In this document: in pieces, positions 49,505-59,081 of the stretch
Position numbering within the stretch: position 1 is the first letter of the stretch
Layout: every line of letters starts with the position of its first letter
DNA from: Chloroflexota bacterium
GTDB taxonomy: Bacteria; Chloroflexota; Anaerolineae; Anaerolineales; Villigracilaceae
Assembly: GCA_016235445.1 (NCBI GenBank)
Contig: JACRLB010000001.1
Location: 1 to 64,000 of the forward strand
Direction of reading: 5' to 3'
Length of the DNA: 64,000 bases
The notes under the pieces: model-generated
Told to the model about the DNA's origin: nothing
Seen by the model: only the letters and a program-made list of their open reading frames with translations
Database searches by the model: none
Made by a program: the position numbers and the translations under genes

Positions 49505-51493
49505 ATGCACGGTGGCTGGTATCAATATATGCGTTCGGGCGACCAAAAGCCCAAAGTGACCAAAGAACTTTTATTGCGAGTCCTCAATTATGCCAAGCCT
49601 TACTGGTGGCATATCAGCGGGATGCTCGTGACCATTCTGATCAGCGCGGCGCTGACCCTCGTCTCGCCGCTGATCTTCAGGCAGATGATCGACACCGTTC
49701 TGCCATCCAAGAATCTCAATCAATTAACGATTCTCGCAGTTGCATTGTTATTCGTCCCAATTCTCAACGGCGGCATCGGAGTCATTCAACGCCGCCTAAA
49801 CTCAGCCGTTGGCGAAGGCGTAATCTACGATCTGCGTTCGGGGCTTTTCTCGCGACTGCAACGGATGTCACTGCGTTTTTTCACCAACACCAAAACAGGC
49901 GAGTTGATGTCCCGCCTCAACAGCGACGTGGTCGGCGCGCAGAACGCCATCAGCAACACCATCGTCAACATCGTCACCAACCTGGTGGAAGCAATTGCAA
50001 TTCTCGTCGTCATGCTCACACTGCAATGGCAGCTCACCTTGCTCAGCGTGCTCGTCCTGCCCATTTTCATTCTCGTTGCCCAGCGTCTCGGCGTCCGCCT
50101 GCGTGACATTGCCCGCGAAGGCATGGATCTCAACGCGCAGATGAACGCGCACATGAACGAAACTCTCAACATCGGCGGCGCATTGCTTGTCAAATTATTT
50201 GGCCGTTCCAAAGAAGAAGAGGCCCGCTTCCGTCAACGGGCGGCAGGCGTGCGCGATATCGGCATCCGCCGCGCTGTCATCGGCTCGTCGTTCTTCGTCA
50301 TCCTCGGCCTCGTCAGCGCGGTGGGCACGGCGCTGGTCTACGGCCTCGGCGGCTACTACGTCATTCAAGGCACGTTCACCATCGGCACCATCGTCGCCTT
50401 CGGTTCGTATCTCGGATCGCTCTACGGCGCACTGCAAGGACTCGCAGGCGCGCCCGTTGAATTCAGCACCAGCATGGTTTCCTTCGAGCGCGTCTTCGAA
50501 CTCATCGACCTTCCGCAAGACATCACTGAAAAAGACCCTGCGACAACGCTCAGGGCAGATGAACTGAAAGGCGAACTCGAATTCGATAACGTCACTTTCA
50601 ATTACAAGGTTGATGACTCGATCCTGCTCAGTGAAGTCAAACGCTATGGGAGTATGGATAATGTAAAAACAGTCATCAGTGGACAGTCGTCCGTGGATGG
50701 TAAAAATTCTCAGGGGAAGAATGGTCAATCGCCCAGTATCAATCGTCGGGACGAAAGAGCCGCTTCATCCAACGGGGAAGTTGATCCAACATCCCAGGCA
50801 CGTGAAGTCGCTTTGGAAGGAATCTCCTTTAAAGCCTCCGCTGGGAGTCTGGTTGCGCTGGTGGGGCCATCGGGCGCGGGCAAGACCACCATCACGTATC
50901 TCATCCCGCGTTTGTACGACCCCACTTCGGGAGTCATCCGCATGGACGGACACGACCTGCGCGATGTGACCCTCGATTCGCTTTCGTCTGTGATCGGCAT
51001 GGTGACGCAGGAGACCTACCTCTTCCACGATACGATCCGCACCAACCTGACATACGCAAAGATGGACGCGGCGCAGGAGGAGATCGAGTCTGCGGCGCGC
51101 GCCGCCAACATCCACAACTTCATCATGGACCTGCCCGATGGCTACGATACCATTGTGGGTGAACGCGGCTATCGTCTAAGCGGCGGAGAAAAACAACGCA
51201 TTGCCCTGGCGCGTGTCATTTTGAAGAATCCAAGAATTTTGGTTTTGGATGAAGCCACGAGTTCTCTCGATAGCGAATCCGAATCCCTGATTCAAGATGC
51301 GTTGAAACGAGTCATGGCTGGCAGAACAAGCATTGTTATCGCACATCGTCTGTCCACGATTTTGGCGGCTGATCTAATTTTGGTAATGGACCGCGGAAGA
51401 ATTGTCGAAAGAGGAACTCACGATGAGTTGATCGCCACAGGCGGGCTGTACGCCCAGTTGTACGAAACGCAGTTCCGCGGAGAAAGAGTGTAG
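49505..51493 (+). CDS. ABC transporter, fused permease and ATPase (exporter)
   Basis: A 662-residue half-transporter that should act as a homodimer. Six membrane helices (about 30-320) precede the ATPase domain with GPSGAGKTT (Walker A), LSGGEKQRIALARV (signature) and LVLDEATSSLD (Walker B). An unusual Ser/Asn/Gln-rich insert of about 55 residues (RYGSMDNVKTV to SQAREVA) sits between the first beta strand and the Walker A of the ATPase. CAGGAG precedes the ATG. The substrate is unknown; lipid or drug export is typical. Confidence 0.92.
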   Translation: MHGGWYQYMRSGDQKPKVTKELLLRVLNYAKPYWWHISGMLVTILISAALTLVSPLIFRQMIDTVLPSKNLNQLTILAVALLFVPILNGGIGVIQRRLNSAVGEGVIYDLRSGLFSRLQRMSLRFFTNTKTGELMSRLNSDVVGAQNAISNTIVNIVTNLVEAIAILVVMLTLQWQLTLLSVLVLPIFILVAQRLGVRLRDIAREGMDLNAQMNAHMNETLNIGGALLVKLFGRSKEEEARFRQRAAGVRDIGIRRAVIGSSFFVILGLVSAVGTALVYGLGGYYVIQGTFTIGTIVAFGSYLGSLYGALQGLAGAPVEFSTSMVSFERVFELIDLPQDITEKDPATTLRADELKGELEFDNVTFNYKVDDSILLSEVKRYGSMDNVKTVISGQSSVDGKNSQGKNGQSPSINRRDERAASSNGEVDPTSQAREVALEGISFKASAGSLVALVGPSGAGKTTITYLIPRLYDPTSGVIRMDGHDLRDVTLDSLSSVIGMVTQETYLFHDTIRTNLTYAKMDAAQEEIESAARAANIHNFIMDLPDGYDTIVGERGYRLSGGEKQRIALARVILKNPRILVLDEATSSLDSESESLIQDALKRVMAGRTSIVIAHRLSTILAADLILVMDRGRIVERGTHDELIATGGLYAQLYETQFRGERV

Positions 51494-51548
51494 CCCTTCT
51501 CCAAATACGATGTTGAAACTCGGAAGTGAATCGAAATAAATGTTGGCA

Positions 51549-51581
51549 AACGTAGCGCGAGATATTATCTCGCGCTACGTT
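51549..51581. terminator. Palindromic hairpin between convergent genes
   Basis: AACGTAGCGCGAGATA and its exact complement surround one base. It lies between the ABC exporter and the convergent lipoprotein gene and probably ends both transcripts; TTATTT follows on the plus strand. Confidence 0.6.
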
Positions 51582-51603
51582 ATTTACTCAATCTGCCCAC
51601 CCA

Positions 51604-52506
51604 TCATGGTTTGAAATTGATCCTCTTGGTAATGCATCCGCCATTTTGCCCGATTTCGGTACAAAGCTTGAGAACAACGCGGATGTTGTGACCGTTGGGG
51701 TTGTAGTTGAAAGCCGGTGAACTTATGATGAAGGCATCCCCGGGGCTGAGCGTATCCTTTGTGGTTGTTTTCAGGCATCCATCCAGATTGGTGAAGCCGT
51801 CTGTGTGGGCGATCAATTCCACTTCAGTGACCGTATCCTTGATTTTGAAGGTCGCAGATTTGAAGGAAAGCGGCCCCGTGTTTTTAACCAGAACATCCAT
51901 CCACCAGCCTGTGCAGGAATCAGAATTATTGAACTTCATATTAAACGATGGAACTGGGGTTGGCGTTATCGTCGGCGTGGGGGTGGGCGGCGGGGTGAAG
52001 ACGGGTAAAAGCAGGAGAGAACCTGTGATGGTGGCATACTCTCCCCACACCCAGCAAAATTCAACGCCGCGGTCCGGGTTGCGGATGTACCAATACCTGC
52101 TTGTCGGGTCGCGCCCGTACACTTCGGCGAACTCTCCAACCAGCAATGCACCTTCCAGGTCGTACACCTTGCCGGGGCCATTGCGGCAATTGGTGGCAAG
52201 GGAAACGCTTATCAACGGAACGGAAGATGTGGGTGTGAAGGTGAATGTGGGCGTACTTGTAATAGTGGGGCTTAAGGTAATGGACGGTTCGATGGTTAAC
52301 GTAAACGTGTAGATCGAAGTTGGAATCGACTCGAGGGTGGGCGTGGAGGGTTCCGGCAGGTTTTGTGTGAGCCTGGCAGATACCGTCTGCGCGACGGCCG
52401 TGCCGACCGGGCCGGCTTCCGGCGCTGTAATGCCGGGGATGGCGCAAGCCAGGCTGACGGCCACCACCATGAACAATGAAAAATACTTTCGGCGTGGGTG
52501 TTTCAT
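51604..52506 (-). CDS. SH3-like domain lipoprotein, copy 1
   Basis: A 300-residue lipoprotein. The signal MKHPRRKYFSLFMVVAVSLAC places the lipid Cys at 21. A Thr/Pro-rich linker (about 45-92) leads to an SH3b-like domain (ISVSLATNCRNGPGKVYDLEGAL to WVWGEYA), a second TPTPT linker, and a C-terminal beta domain with four Cys. It should be outside the membrane, perhaps binding the cell wall. GGAGAAAA precedes the ATG at 52506. The gene at 53463-54317 is a paralogue with the same layout. Confidence 0.82.
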   Translation of the reverse strand: MKHPRRKYFSLFMVVAVSLACAIPGITAPEAGPVGTAVAQTVSARLTQNLPEPSTPTLESIPTSIYTFTLTIEPSITLSPTITSTPTFTFTPTSSVPLISVSLATNCRNGPGKVYDLEGALLVGEFAEVYGRDPTSRYWYIRNPDRGVEFCWVWGEYATITGSLLLLPVFTPPPTPTPTITPTPVPSFNMKFNNSDSCTGWWMDVLVKNTGPLSFKSATFKIKDTVTEVELIAHTDGFTNLDGCLKTTTKDTLSPGDAFIISSPAFNYNPNGHNIRVVLKLCTEIGQNGGCITKRINFKP

Positions 52507-52561
52507 GTTTTCTCCTTTTTTCAGGATGACAGACATCCCCCTTTGAGACGATACATCCCCT

Positions 52562-53413
52562 TCACTGGTTCCAGACCAGCCAGCCTTTGCTCAACCATTT
52601 TTTCCGCAGGTCAATTTTATACCCTTTTGCCGCCAGGCTCTCCACCGAAGCGGAAAACCATTGTTTCAAACCAAAAGCCTTTGCAGGGGATGTTTCCGCG
52701 GCGGAGCGCTTCCACGCCTGCATGAATTCAAAAATAGGCTCGCCCGCCACCACATGATGGATGTGATTTTTTGGAAGCACAGCCTGAAAATCGGCGACCT
52801 CAAAACCCATGCGAAAGTTGGTGCTGAAAACCAGCGCCTCCATTTTCCATTTTCTTTCAGCCGTCATCCTTGCCAGGTTTGCGACCCACAACTGCCCAAA
52901 CGGCGTGGATGTGCCTTCGATCATCAACCCGCCGGGCAGAACATATTCAGCGAGGCGTTCATACGCGGGCGCAACATCCATCTCTTCATATTGACGCAGG
53001 ACATTAAAAGCGCGGATCAGCCTTACGTCTTCGCTTGCCTGCCCTGCACCTTTCGTTTCAATCCTACCGAAGATGCTGGATTGCAAAGGCAAGTTAAATC
53101 CGCCCAGCCGAAAGTGGGTGAGTCTGTCGGCATAGGGCAGAGCGGCATCCACGCGCTCTTTGTCAATTTCAACACCGAGGATGGGGAGGTTTGGATTCAC
53201 CCGCCGAAACCGTGCGGCGCTTTCGAGGGTGGTACGAGGATCAGACCCGTAGCCAAGATCAATAAAAAATGAATCGGCAAACAGGCCGTCGGTCCGCGTG
53301 AGAAGCGAGGGTTCGTAGAGCAGGATGAAGTTATCCACCCGTCGCAGTCTGTTCGAGGCTGTCTTTCCGCGGGTGGGCAGTCCCAATGGTTTTTTGTTCG
53401 TGGTCGTTTTCAT
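52562..53413 (-). CDS. Class I SAM-dependent methyltransferase
   Basis: A 283-residue protein. FFIDLGYGSDPRTTLESA (about 49-66) is the AdoMet-binding motif I with the DLGYGSDP variant. LGVEIDKERVDAA (about 79-91) is motif II, and LPGGLMIEGTSTP follows as a post-motif. Target unknown; such Gly-poor motif I variants occur in uncharacterised methyltransferases. It separates the two lipoprotein paralogues, all on the minus strand. Confidence 0.78.
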   Translation of the reverse strand: MKTTTNKKPLGLPTRGKTASNRLRRVDNFILLYEPSLLTRTDGLFADSFFIDLGYGSDPRTTLESAARFRRVNPNLPILGVEIDKERVDAALPYADRLTHFRLGGFNLPLQSSIFGRIETKGAGQASEDVRLIRAFNVLRQYEEMDVAPAYERLAEYVLPGGLMIEGTSTPFGQLWVANLARMTAERKWKMEALVFSTNFRMGFEVADFQAVLPKNHIHHVVAGEPIFEFMQAWKRSAAETSPAKAFGLKQWFSASVESLAAKGYKIDLRKKWLSKGWLVWNQ

Positions 53414-53462
53414 CCATACTGATTATACAAAAGAAGCGGCTTTGCGGCCGCTTCTTTTTTGT

Positions 53463-54317
53463 TTAGGGGGTGAACTCGATTGTCTTTGTGGTACATGCCC
53501 CGCCCTGGCCGGTGTTGGTGCAAAGCGTGATGGTGGCGCGGACGTTGTGCCCGCTCGGGTCTGCCGCGAACGCCGGCGAACTGACGATGTAGGTTTGGCC
53601 GGGGTCGAGCGTGGCGGTGATTCCTGATGATAAGCACCCGCTCAAATCCTCGAACCCATCGCCAAAATCTGTGAGCGTAACATCGGTCACCGTATCCTTG
53701 ACAGAGATGGACATGGATTTGAAGGCGACCAGACCAGTGTTCTTGAGCTTCACTTCAACCCACCAGCCAACGCAGGAATCCAGCCCATCATAACTTACAT
53801 CGAAACCAGGCACGGGGGTGGGGGATGGAGGCGGAGTCAAAACAGCTACATTGCCGAGGTTGCCGCCGGTGGCATAAAAGCCCCACAGCCAGCAAAAGAC
53901 AGTCTGGTTGTTTGGACTGCGGACGTACCAATAATCACCGATGGGATTTTTCCCCACCACTTCGATGGTTTGGCCGGGCACAAAGGTGTCTATGAGATCG
54001 TAGGCTTTGGCGGGGCCACTGCGGCAGTTTGTGCCTACCGAAAGCGTGACGTACGCAAAGCCGGGCGTTGGCGTGAATGCGCTTGTGGGTGTAAAGGCAG
54101 GCGTTGCAGAAAGGGTTGGCAGGGGGGTAAACGTGGGCGTTGCATTTTCCACAACCGGGCTTGTCCCCGGGTTTGCCGCGGCGCTGACGGTGAGTTGAGC
54201 GGCGGCCAAAGGGTCGAGCCCGGGGGTTGCGGTGGGCGCTGTGCGCGGCAGGTTGCACGATGCAGTAATCAGCATGGTTGCAACCGCCAGCATTAAGAAT
54301 CGCTTTTGTGTTTTCAT
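53463..54317 (-). CDS. SH3-like domain lipoprotein, copy 2
   Basis: A 284-residue paralogue of the gene at 51604-52506. The signal MKTQKRFLMLAVATMLITASC puts the lipid Cys at 21. A Thr/Pro linker, SH3b-like domain (VTLSVGTNCRSGPAKAYDL) and a Cys-paired C-terminal domain follow. AGGAGCAGAGA precedes the ATG. The Cys residues of the last domain are conserved between copies, suggesting disulfides outside the cell. Confidence 0.82.
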   Translation of the reverse strand: MKTQKRFLMLAVATMLITASCNLPRTAPTATPGLDPLAAAQLTVSAAANPGTSPVVENATPTFTPLPTLSATPAFTPTSAFTPTPGFAYVTLSVGTNCRSGPAKAYDLIDTFVPGQTIEVVGKNPIGDYWYVRSPNNQTVFCWLWGFYATGGNLGNVAVLTPPPSPTPVPGFDVSYDGLDSCVGWWVEVKLKNTGLVAFKSMSISVKDTVTDVTLTDFGDGFEDLSGCLSSGITATLDPGQTYIVSSPAFAADPSGHNVRATITLCTNTGQGGACTTKTIEFTP

Positions 54318-54334
54318 TCTCTGCTCCTGTCTTT

Positions 54335-54468
54335 ATTTAACGGGAAAACCAATCATAACCACAAAGTACACAAAGGTCACGAAGAGAAAATGCTTGTAAA
54401 ATCAGCCATTCTTTCTCCCTCCTTTGTGTACTTCGTGCCCTTCGTGGTTAGGCTCTTTCCCGTTAATT
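54335..54468. mobile_element. Family 6 inverted-repeat element
   Basis: The element is 54338-54465 with ends TAACGGGAAA and TTTCCCGTTA, flanked by ATT on both sides. The core pairs ACCACAAAGTACACAAAGG with CCTTTGTGTACTTCGTG. A core of the same words, but without these ends, is at 62847-62922. Confidence 0.7.
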
Positions 54469-54493
54469 ACGGGGGAGCCAAATGATAAAAGAA

Positions 54494-54519
54494 AAGGGCG
54501 ACTCGTGAAAGCCGCCCTT
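54494..54519 (-). terminator. Terminator of rpoC
   Basis: AAGGGCG and CGCCCTT with an inner CT/AG form a short GC-rich stem; on the minus strand TTCTTTT follows. It lies 22 bases after the rpoC stop. Confidence 0.75.
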
Positions 54520-54541
54520 GTGTACTACGTTGCTTTGAAAC

Positions 54542-57500
54542 TTAATCTCCAAGCCCTGTGTCCGGGAGAGTGGCCCATTGCGTGGCGTTGTTCTGGGCTT
54601 CTTCGTCGGTGAAGCGGCCATGAATGAAGCCTGTGCCGGCGGGGATCAGCTTGCCGATGATGACGTTTTCCTTCAAGCCGAACAACGGGTCGGTGGTGGA
54701 ACCGATGGCCGCGCTTGCCAGCACTTTGATGGTGTGCTGGAACGAGGAGGCCGAGAGGAATGAGTCAGTGGAGAGAGATGCCTTCGTCACACCGAGCAGG
54801 ATCTCCTGAAAACGAGCCGCTTGTTTTGCATCCGTCAGCAATTGCTCGTTGATCCTGCGGATCTCCAGGCGGTCCACTGCATCACCGGGCAGGTATTTGG
54901 TATCGCCCGGGCGGGTGACCTGCACCTTGCTCAACATCTTGCGGATGATGACCTCGAAGTGCTTGTCGTGGATGTTCTGGCCCTGCGAACGATACACCTT
55001 CTGCACCTCGGTCATGAGATACATCTGGCAGGCGTCGCGTCCCTGAATTTTGAGGATGCGGTGCGGGTTCAGCGAACCTTCCGTCAACGGCTGGCCGGCT
55101 TCCACATGCGCGCCGCTCTTGACGAGCAGGCGTGAAGTGTTGGGGATGTCGTCGATGATCTCTTCGCGCTGTTCGTAAGAAACGATGATCTTGCGTTCCT
55201 TCTTTTCCACAGCCACACGTCCGCCATGCTGGGCGGTGATGGTGGCTTTTTCCTTCGTCGCCAGAATGTCGCCAGCCTGAATTTCAGTTTCATCCTTTGC
55301 GATGAACTTCCAGTCTTCAGGGATGATGTACTCATCATGCACCATCTCAGAGTGCTCGATGCGGATTTCACGCATATCAGCGTACTTCTCTGATTGACGG
55401 ATGTGAACCACGCCTCCGATCTCGGCGACAACTGCTTCACCCTTCGGCATTTTCCTCGCCTCGAAGATTTCCTCCACGCGCGGCAAACCAGTGGTGATGT
55501 CTGATGCGCCAGAGGATGCCACACCGCCGGTGTGGAAGGTGCGGAGCGTCAACTGCGTACCCGGTTCGCCAATGGACTGGGCGGCAACGATGCCAACCGC
55601 AGAACCAAGTTCCACCATTTCACCGCGGCCCAGGTCGATACCATAGCACTTGGCGCAGATGCCGTGCGTGAGCTGGCAGGTCATCGGCGAGCGGAGTTTC
55701 ACTTCGGTCACGCCTGTGCCAGCGATCTTGCGGGCCAGGTCATGGGTAATCACATCATTGTATTCAGCAAGCACTTCGCCAGTCTTCGGGTCGAGCACGC
55801 GCTCGGCAACGAGACGGCTGTACATGCGGCTGGACATGGGCTGGCCTGCAACATCATCCGCTTTACGGATGTACACGCCTTCGTGCGTACCGCAATCATG
55901 CTCGTTGATGATGATGTCCTGCGCAATGTCCACAAGGCGGCGGGTCAGGTAACCTGCATCCGCGGTACGGAGAGCCGTATCCGCAAGGCCTTTGCGCGCG
56001 CCGTGTGTGGAGATAAAGTATTCCTGCGCGGTAAGTCCTTCACGGAAGTTGGAGCGGATCGGCATCGGGATGATGCGCCCGGAGGGGTCAGCCATCAAAC
56101 CGCGCATACCCGCCAACTGCGAGATGGTAGAGAAACCACCCTTGGTGGCGCCAGAGGTTGCCATGGTGGAAAGATTGCCATCCGGGTCCATGTGCTTTCT
56201 CACTGCCTCACCCACTTTATCAGTGGTCTCCTGCCAGATCTGAATTTCGCGTTCGTTCTTTTCCTGCTCGGTGAGCAGGCCGCGGCGGAAGTCACGCAGA
56301 ACCACTTCGACGGCCTTCAAGGCTTCGTCGATGATGGGCTTGCGCTCCGGCGGGATGGAGATATCGGCCACCGCAAGCGTGGTGCCGGATTTCATGGCAT
56401 ATTCAAAACCGATGCTCTTCACGCGGTCGGCTACATTGGTGGTGGTTTCCTGTCCGCACAGTTCATACACTTCGGCGATCAAATCCTTCACGCCGCCCTT
56501 ATCCAGCTTCTCGTTGACGAATTGAACCTGCTCAGGGAGCACACGGTTGAAGAGCACTCGGCCAACGGTCGTGTTAATGACGCGGGTTTCAGGCTCGGGC
56601 AGGCGGTCGCCCTTGTCGTCGTACCAGGTCCTTGCGCGGAATTTTATCTCGGTATGCACATCCACCTGGTCCAGCGCATAAGCGAGTTCCACTTCATCCA
56701 TGTCTGCAAATGCGCGGCCATCACCACGATGCGCGGCTTTCTGCGGCATCGTCAGGTAATAGACGCCCAGCACCATATCTTTGGATGGGGAAATGATCGG
56801 CTCACCATCCGCGGGCTTGAGCAGATTTTTGGAAGCGAGCATCAACTCGCGCGCTTCGGTCACAGCCTTCTGGGAGAGCGGAACGTGAACAGCCATCTGG
56901 TCGCCGTCGAAATCCGCGTTGAAAGCTGTGGTCACAAGCGGATGCAATTGAATGGCAGAGCCTTCGATGAGGATCGGTTCGAAGGCCTGAATACCCAAAC
57001 GATGCAGGGTGGGAGCGCGGTTCAACAAAACGGGACGGTCGCCGATGACACCTTCGAGCGCTTCCCACACTTCGGGGCGGTTGCGTTCGATGAGACGGCG
57101 CGCGCCTTTGACGTTCGCGGCATAATTGTTCTGCACGAGGCGCGCAATCACGAACGGACGATACAGTTCAAGAGCCATGCTCTTGGGCAGGCCGCACTGA
57201 TTCAATTTCAACTGCGGCCCCACCACGATCACAGAACGCCCGGAGTAGTCCACGCGCTTGCCGAGCAGGTTGCGACGGAAGCGGCCTTTTTTACCTTTGA
57301 GCATATCGCTCAGTGATTTCAGTTCGCGGCGCCCGCGGCGGGAAAGCGCCTTGCCGCGCTGGCTATTGTCGATGAGGCTGTCAACCGCCTCCTGCAACAT
57401 GCGCTTCTCATTGCGGATGATGACATCCGGCGCGCCGAGTTCGAGCAATCTCTTCAAGCGGTTGTTGCGGTTGATTACACGGCGATAAAGATCGTTCAAA

Positions 57501-58792
57501 TCGGATGTGGCGAAGCGTCCGCCGTCCAACTGAACCATCGGGCGCAGGTCTGGAGGGATCACGGGCAGAACGGTCAGGATCATCCACGCCGGGCTGTTGC
57601 CAGAGCGGCGGAACGCTTCCACAACCTTCAAACGGGTCGTGGACTTCTTGCGCTTCTGCTTGCTCTTGGTGGTGCGAACCTCGTGCCAGAGTTCCTCTGA
57701 CAGTTTATCGAGATCGAGACGTTCGAGAATGTCGAAGAAAGCCTCGGCGCCCATGTCGGCGCGGAAGACCTGTCCCCAACGCTGTTTGAGTTCGCGGTAA
57801 CGAATTTCGCTGATAAATGTGAAGGGACGAAGCTCCAACAGTTCATCACGCAGGCGCGAGGATTGATTTGACGAGACGGAGGTTTGATTCTCCAACTCAC
57901 TGCGCAGGGCTTCCATATCCTGGTCTGCCTGCGCTTTAATCGCAACAGACTGGGTCTTGAGCGCATCCACTTCGCGCTGTTTCTTGTCCTTCAACTCATT
58001 CTCGAGAGTTTCCATTTTCTTTTGAACGGTCTTTTGAATGAGCGTGATGTGCTTGCTGGCAACCTTGTCGCCGGCATCGATGATCTTCTCGTTGGCCGAT
58101 TCAAAAACAATGGCCTTCCTGGCAGGTTCGCCCATCTGGTCTTGAAGCTGTTTCTCGAACTTCTGACCTTCCTTGATGATGGGGTCCATCTGTTCGGCAA
58201 TGCCTTCATCATAGCTTTGCTCGAGCAAAGCCTGCTTCTGCTTGATTTCAGCAACCTTTTGGTCACGCTTGGTTTTGATATCTGCAATGCGGGCGTTCAC
58301 ATCCGCGGCCTGTTCGCGCTCAGAGACTGAAATTTCATCCTCGAGCCTCTGCAAGGCTTTCTTGCGGGCTTCCTCATCCACGTAAGTGACAATGTACTGC
58401 GCAAAATACAAAACGCGGTCCAAATTGCGGCGGGAGACATCCAACAGCATACCCATCTGTGAAGGGATGCGGCGGGTGTACCAAATATGCGCAACCGGGG
58501 TCGCAAGAGCAATGTGCCCCATGCGCTCGCGGCGAACGGCTGAGCGGGTTACTTCCACGCCGCATTTGTCGCAAGTGATGCCTTTGTATCGGGGGTTCTT
58601 GTATTTACCGCAATAGCATTGCCAATCGCGGGTCGGGCCGAAGATGGCCTCGCAAAACAATCCATCCTTTTCCGGCCGCAAGCGGCGATAGTTGATTGTT
58701 TCAGGTTTCAGCACCTCACCATACGACCACGACAAAATGGTCTGCGGCGAGGCAAGGCTGATACGGAGTGCAGTCAATCCCTTGGTTTCCAC
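54542..58792 (-). CDS. rpoC: RNA polymerase subunit beta'
   Basis: A 1416-residue beta' subunit. The start is GTG at 58792 ([16 protein letters not shown]), with AGGAGAG upstream. The zinc ribbon [20 protein letters not shown] is near residue 60, and [15 protein letters not shown] holds the catalytic Mg-binding triad. The trigger-loop and C-terminal parts are complete. Residues about 145-345 are a long Lys/Glu-rich coiled coil inserted in the clamp region. rpoB is not next to it: 290 bases upstream comes a PBP gene. Confidence 0.97.
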   Translation of the reverse strand: METKGLTALRISLASPQTILSWSYGEVLKPETINYRRLRPEKDGLFCEAIFGPTRDWQCYCGKYKNPRYKGITCDKCGVEVTRSAVRRERMGHIALATPVAHIWYTRRIPSQMGMLLDVSRRNLDRVLYFAQYIVTYVDEEARKKALQRLEDEISVSEREQAADVNARIADIKTKRDQKVAEIKQKQALLEQSYDEGIAEQMDPIIKEGQKFEKQLQDQMGEPARKAIVFESANEKIIDAGDKVASKHITLIQKTVQKKMETLENELKDKKQREVDALKTQSVAIKAQADQDMEALRSELENQTSVSSNQSSRLRDELLELRPFTFISEIRYRELKQRWGQVFRADMGAEAFFDILERLDLDKLSEELWHEVRTTKSKQKRKKSTTRLKVVEAFRRSGNSPAWMILTVLPVIPPDLRPMVQLDGGRFATSDLNDLYRRVINRNNRLKRLLELGAPDVIIRNEKRMLQEAVDSLIDNSQRGKALSRRGRRELKSLSDMLKGKKGRFRRNLLGKRVDYSGRSVIVVGPQLKLNQCGLPKSMALELYRPFVIARLVQNNYAANVKGARRLIERNRPEVWEALEGVIGDRPVLLNRAPTLHRLGIQAFEPILIEGSAIQLHPLVTTAFNADFDGDQMAVHVPLSQKAVTEARELMLASKNLLKPADGEPIISPSKDMVLGVYYLTMPQKAAHRGDGRAFADMDEVELAYALDQVDVHTEIKFRARTWYDDKGDRLPEPETRVINTTVGRVLFNRVLPEQVQFVNEKLDKGGVKDLIAEVYELCGQETTTNVADRVKSIGFEYAMKSGTTLAVADISIPPERKPIIDEALKAVEVVLRDFRRGLLTEQEKNEREIQIWQETTDKVGEAVRKHMDPDGNLSTMATSGATKGGFSTISQLAGMRGLMADPSGRIIPMPIRSNFREGLTAQEYFISTHGARKGLADTALRTADAGYLTRRLVDIAQDIIINEHDCGTHEGVYIRKADDVAGQPMSSRMYSRLVAERVLDPKTGEVLAEYNDVITHDLARKIAGTGVTEVKLRSPMTCQLTHGICAKCYGIDLGRGEMVELGSAVGIVAAQSIGEPGTQLTLRTFHTGGVASSGASDITTGLPRVEEIFEARKMPKGEAVVAEIGGVVHIRQSEKYADMREIRIEHSEMVHDEYIIPEDWKFIAKDETEIQAGDILATKEKATITAQHGGRVAVEKKERKIIVSYEQREEIIDDIPNTSRLLVKSGAHVEAGQPLTEGSLNPHRILKIQGRDACQMYLMTEVQKVYRSQGQNIHDKHFEVIIRKMLSKVQVTRPGDTKYLPGDAVDRLEIRRINEQLLTDAKQAARFQEILLGVTKASLSTDSFLSASSFQHTIKVLASAAIGSTTDPLFGLKENVIIGKLIPAGTGFIHGRFTDEEAQNNATQWATLPDTGLGD

Positions 58793-59081
58793 TGGATTCT
58801 CTCCTAAAAAAAGTTTACGAATTAAACGGTCTCTGCGTAGCGTGTAGTCGCTTGTTGCCAGAGACAAACAAAGGCAAGCGCTTTGAGAACATTTTCTCAA
58901 GCGCTTGCTGTTTATAGCTCGTTTTTATATCCAACAGTGCGATTATATGCACACAGGCGATGCCCGTCAAGGGTGTTAATCATAGAAGAGGCCGCGACTT
59001 TAAAGCTGATTCATCGCCTCTTGCTGGACTTTTGGCCTGATTCTGTTTCCTTTGGCAATTCCTCAAGCGGATGCCTGGAAG

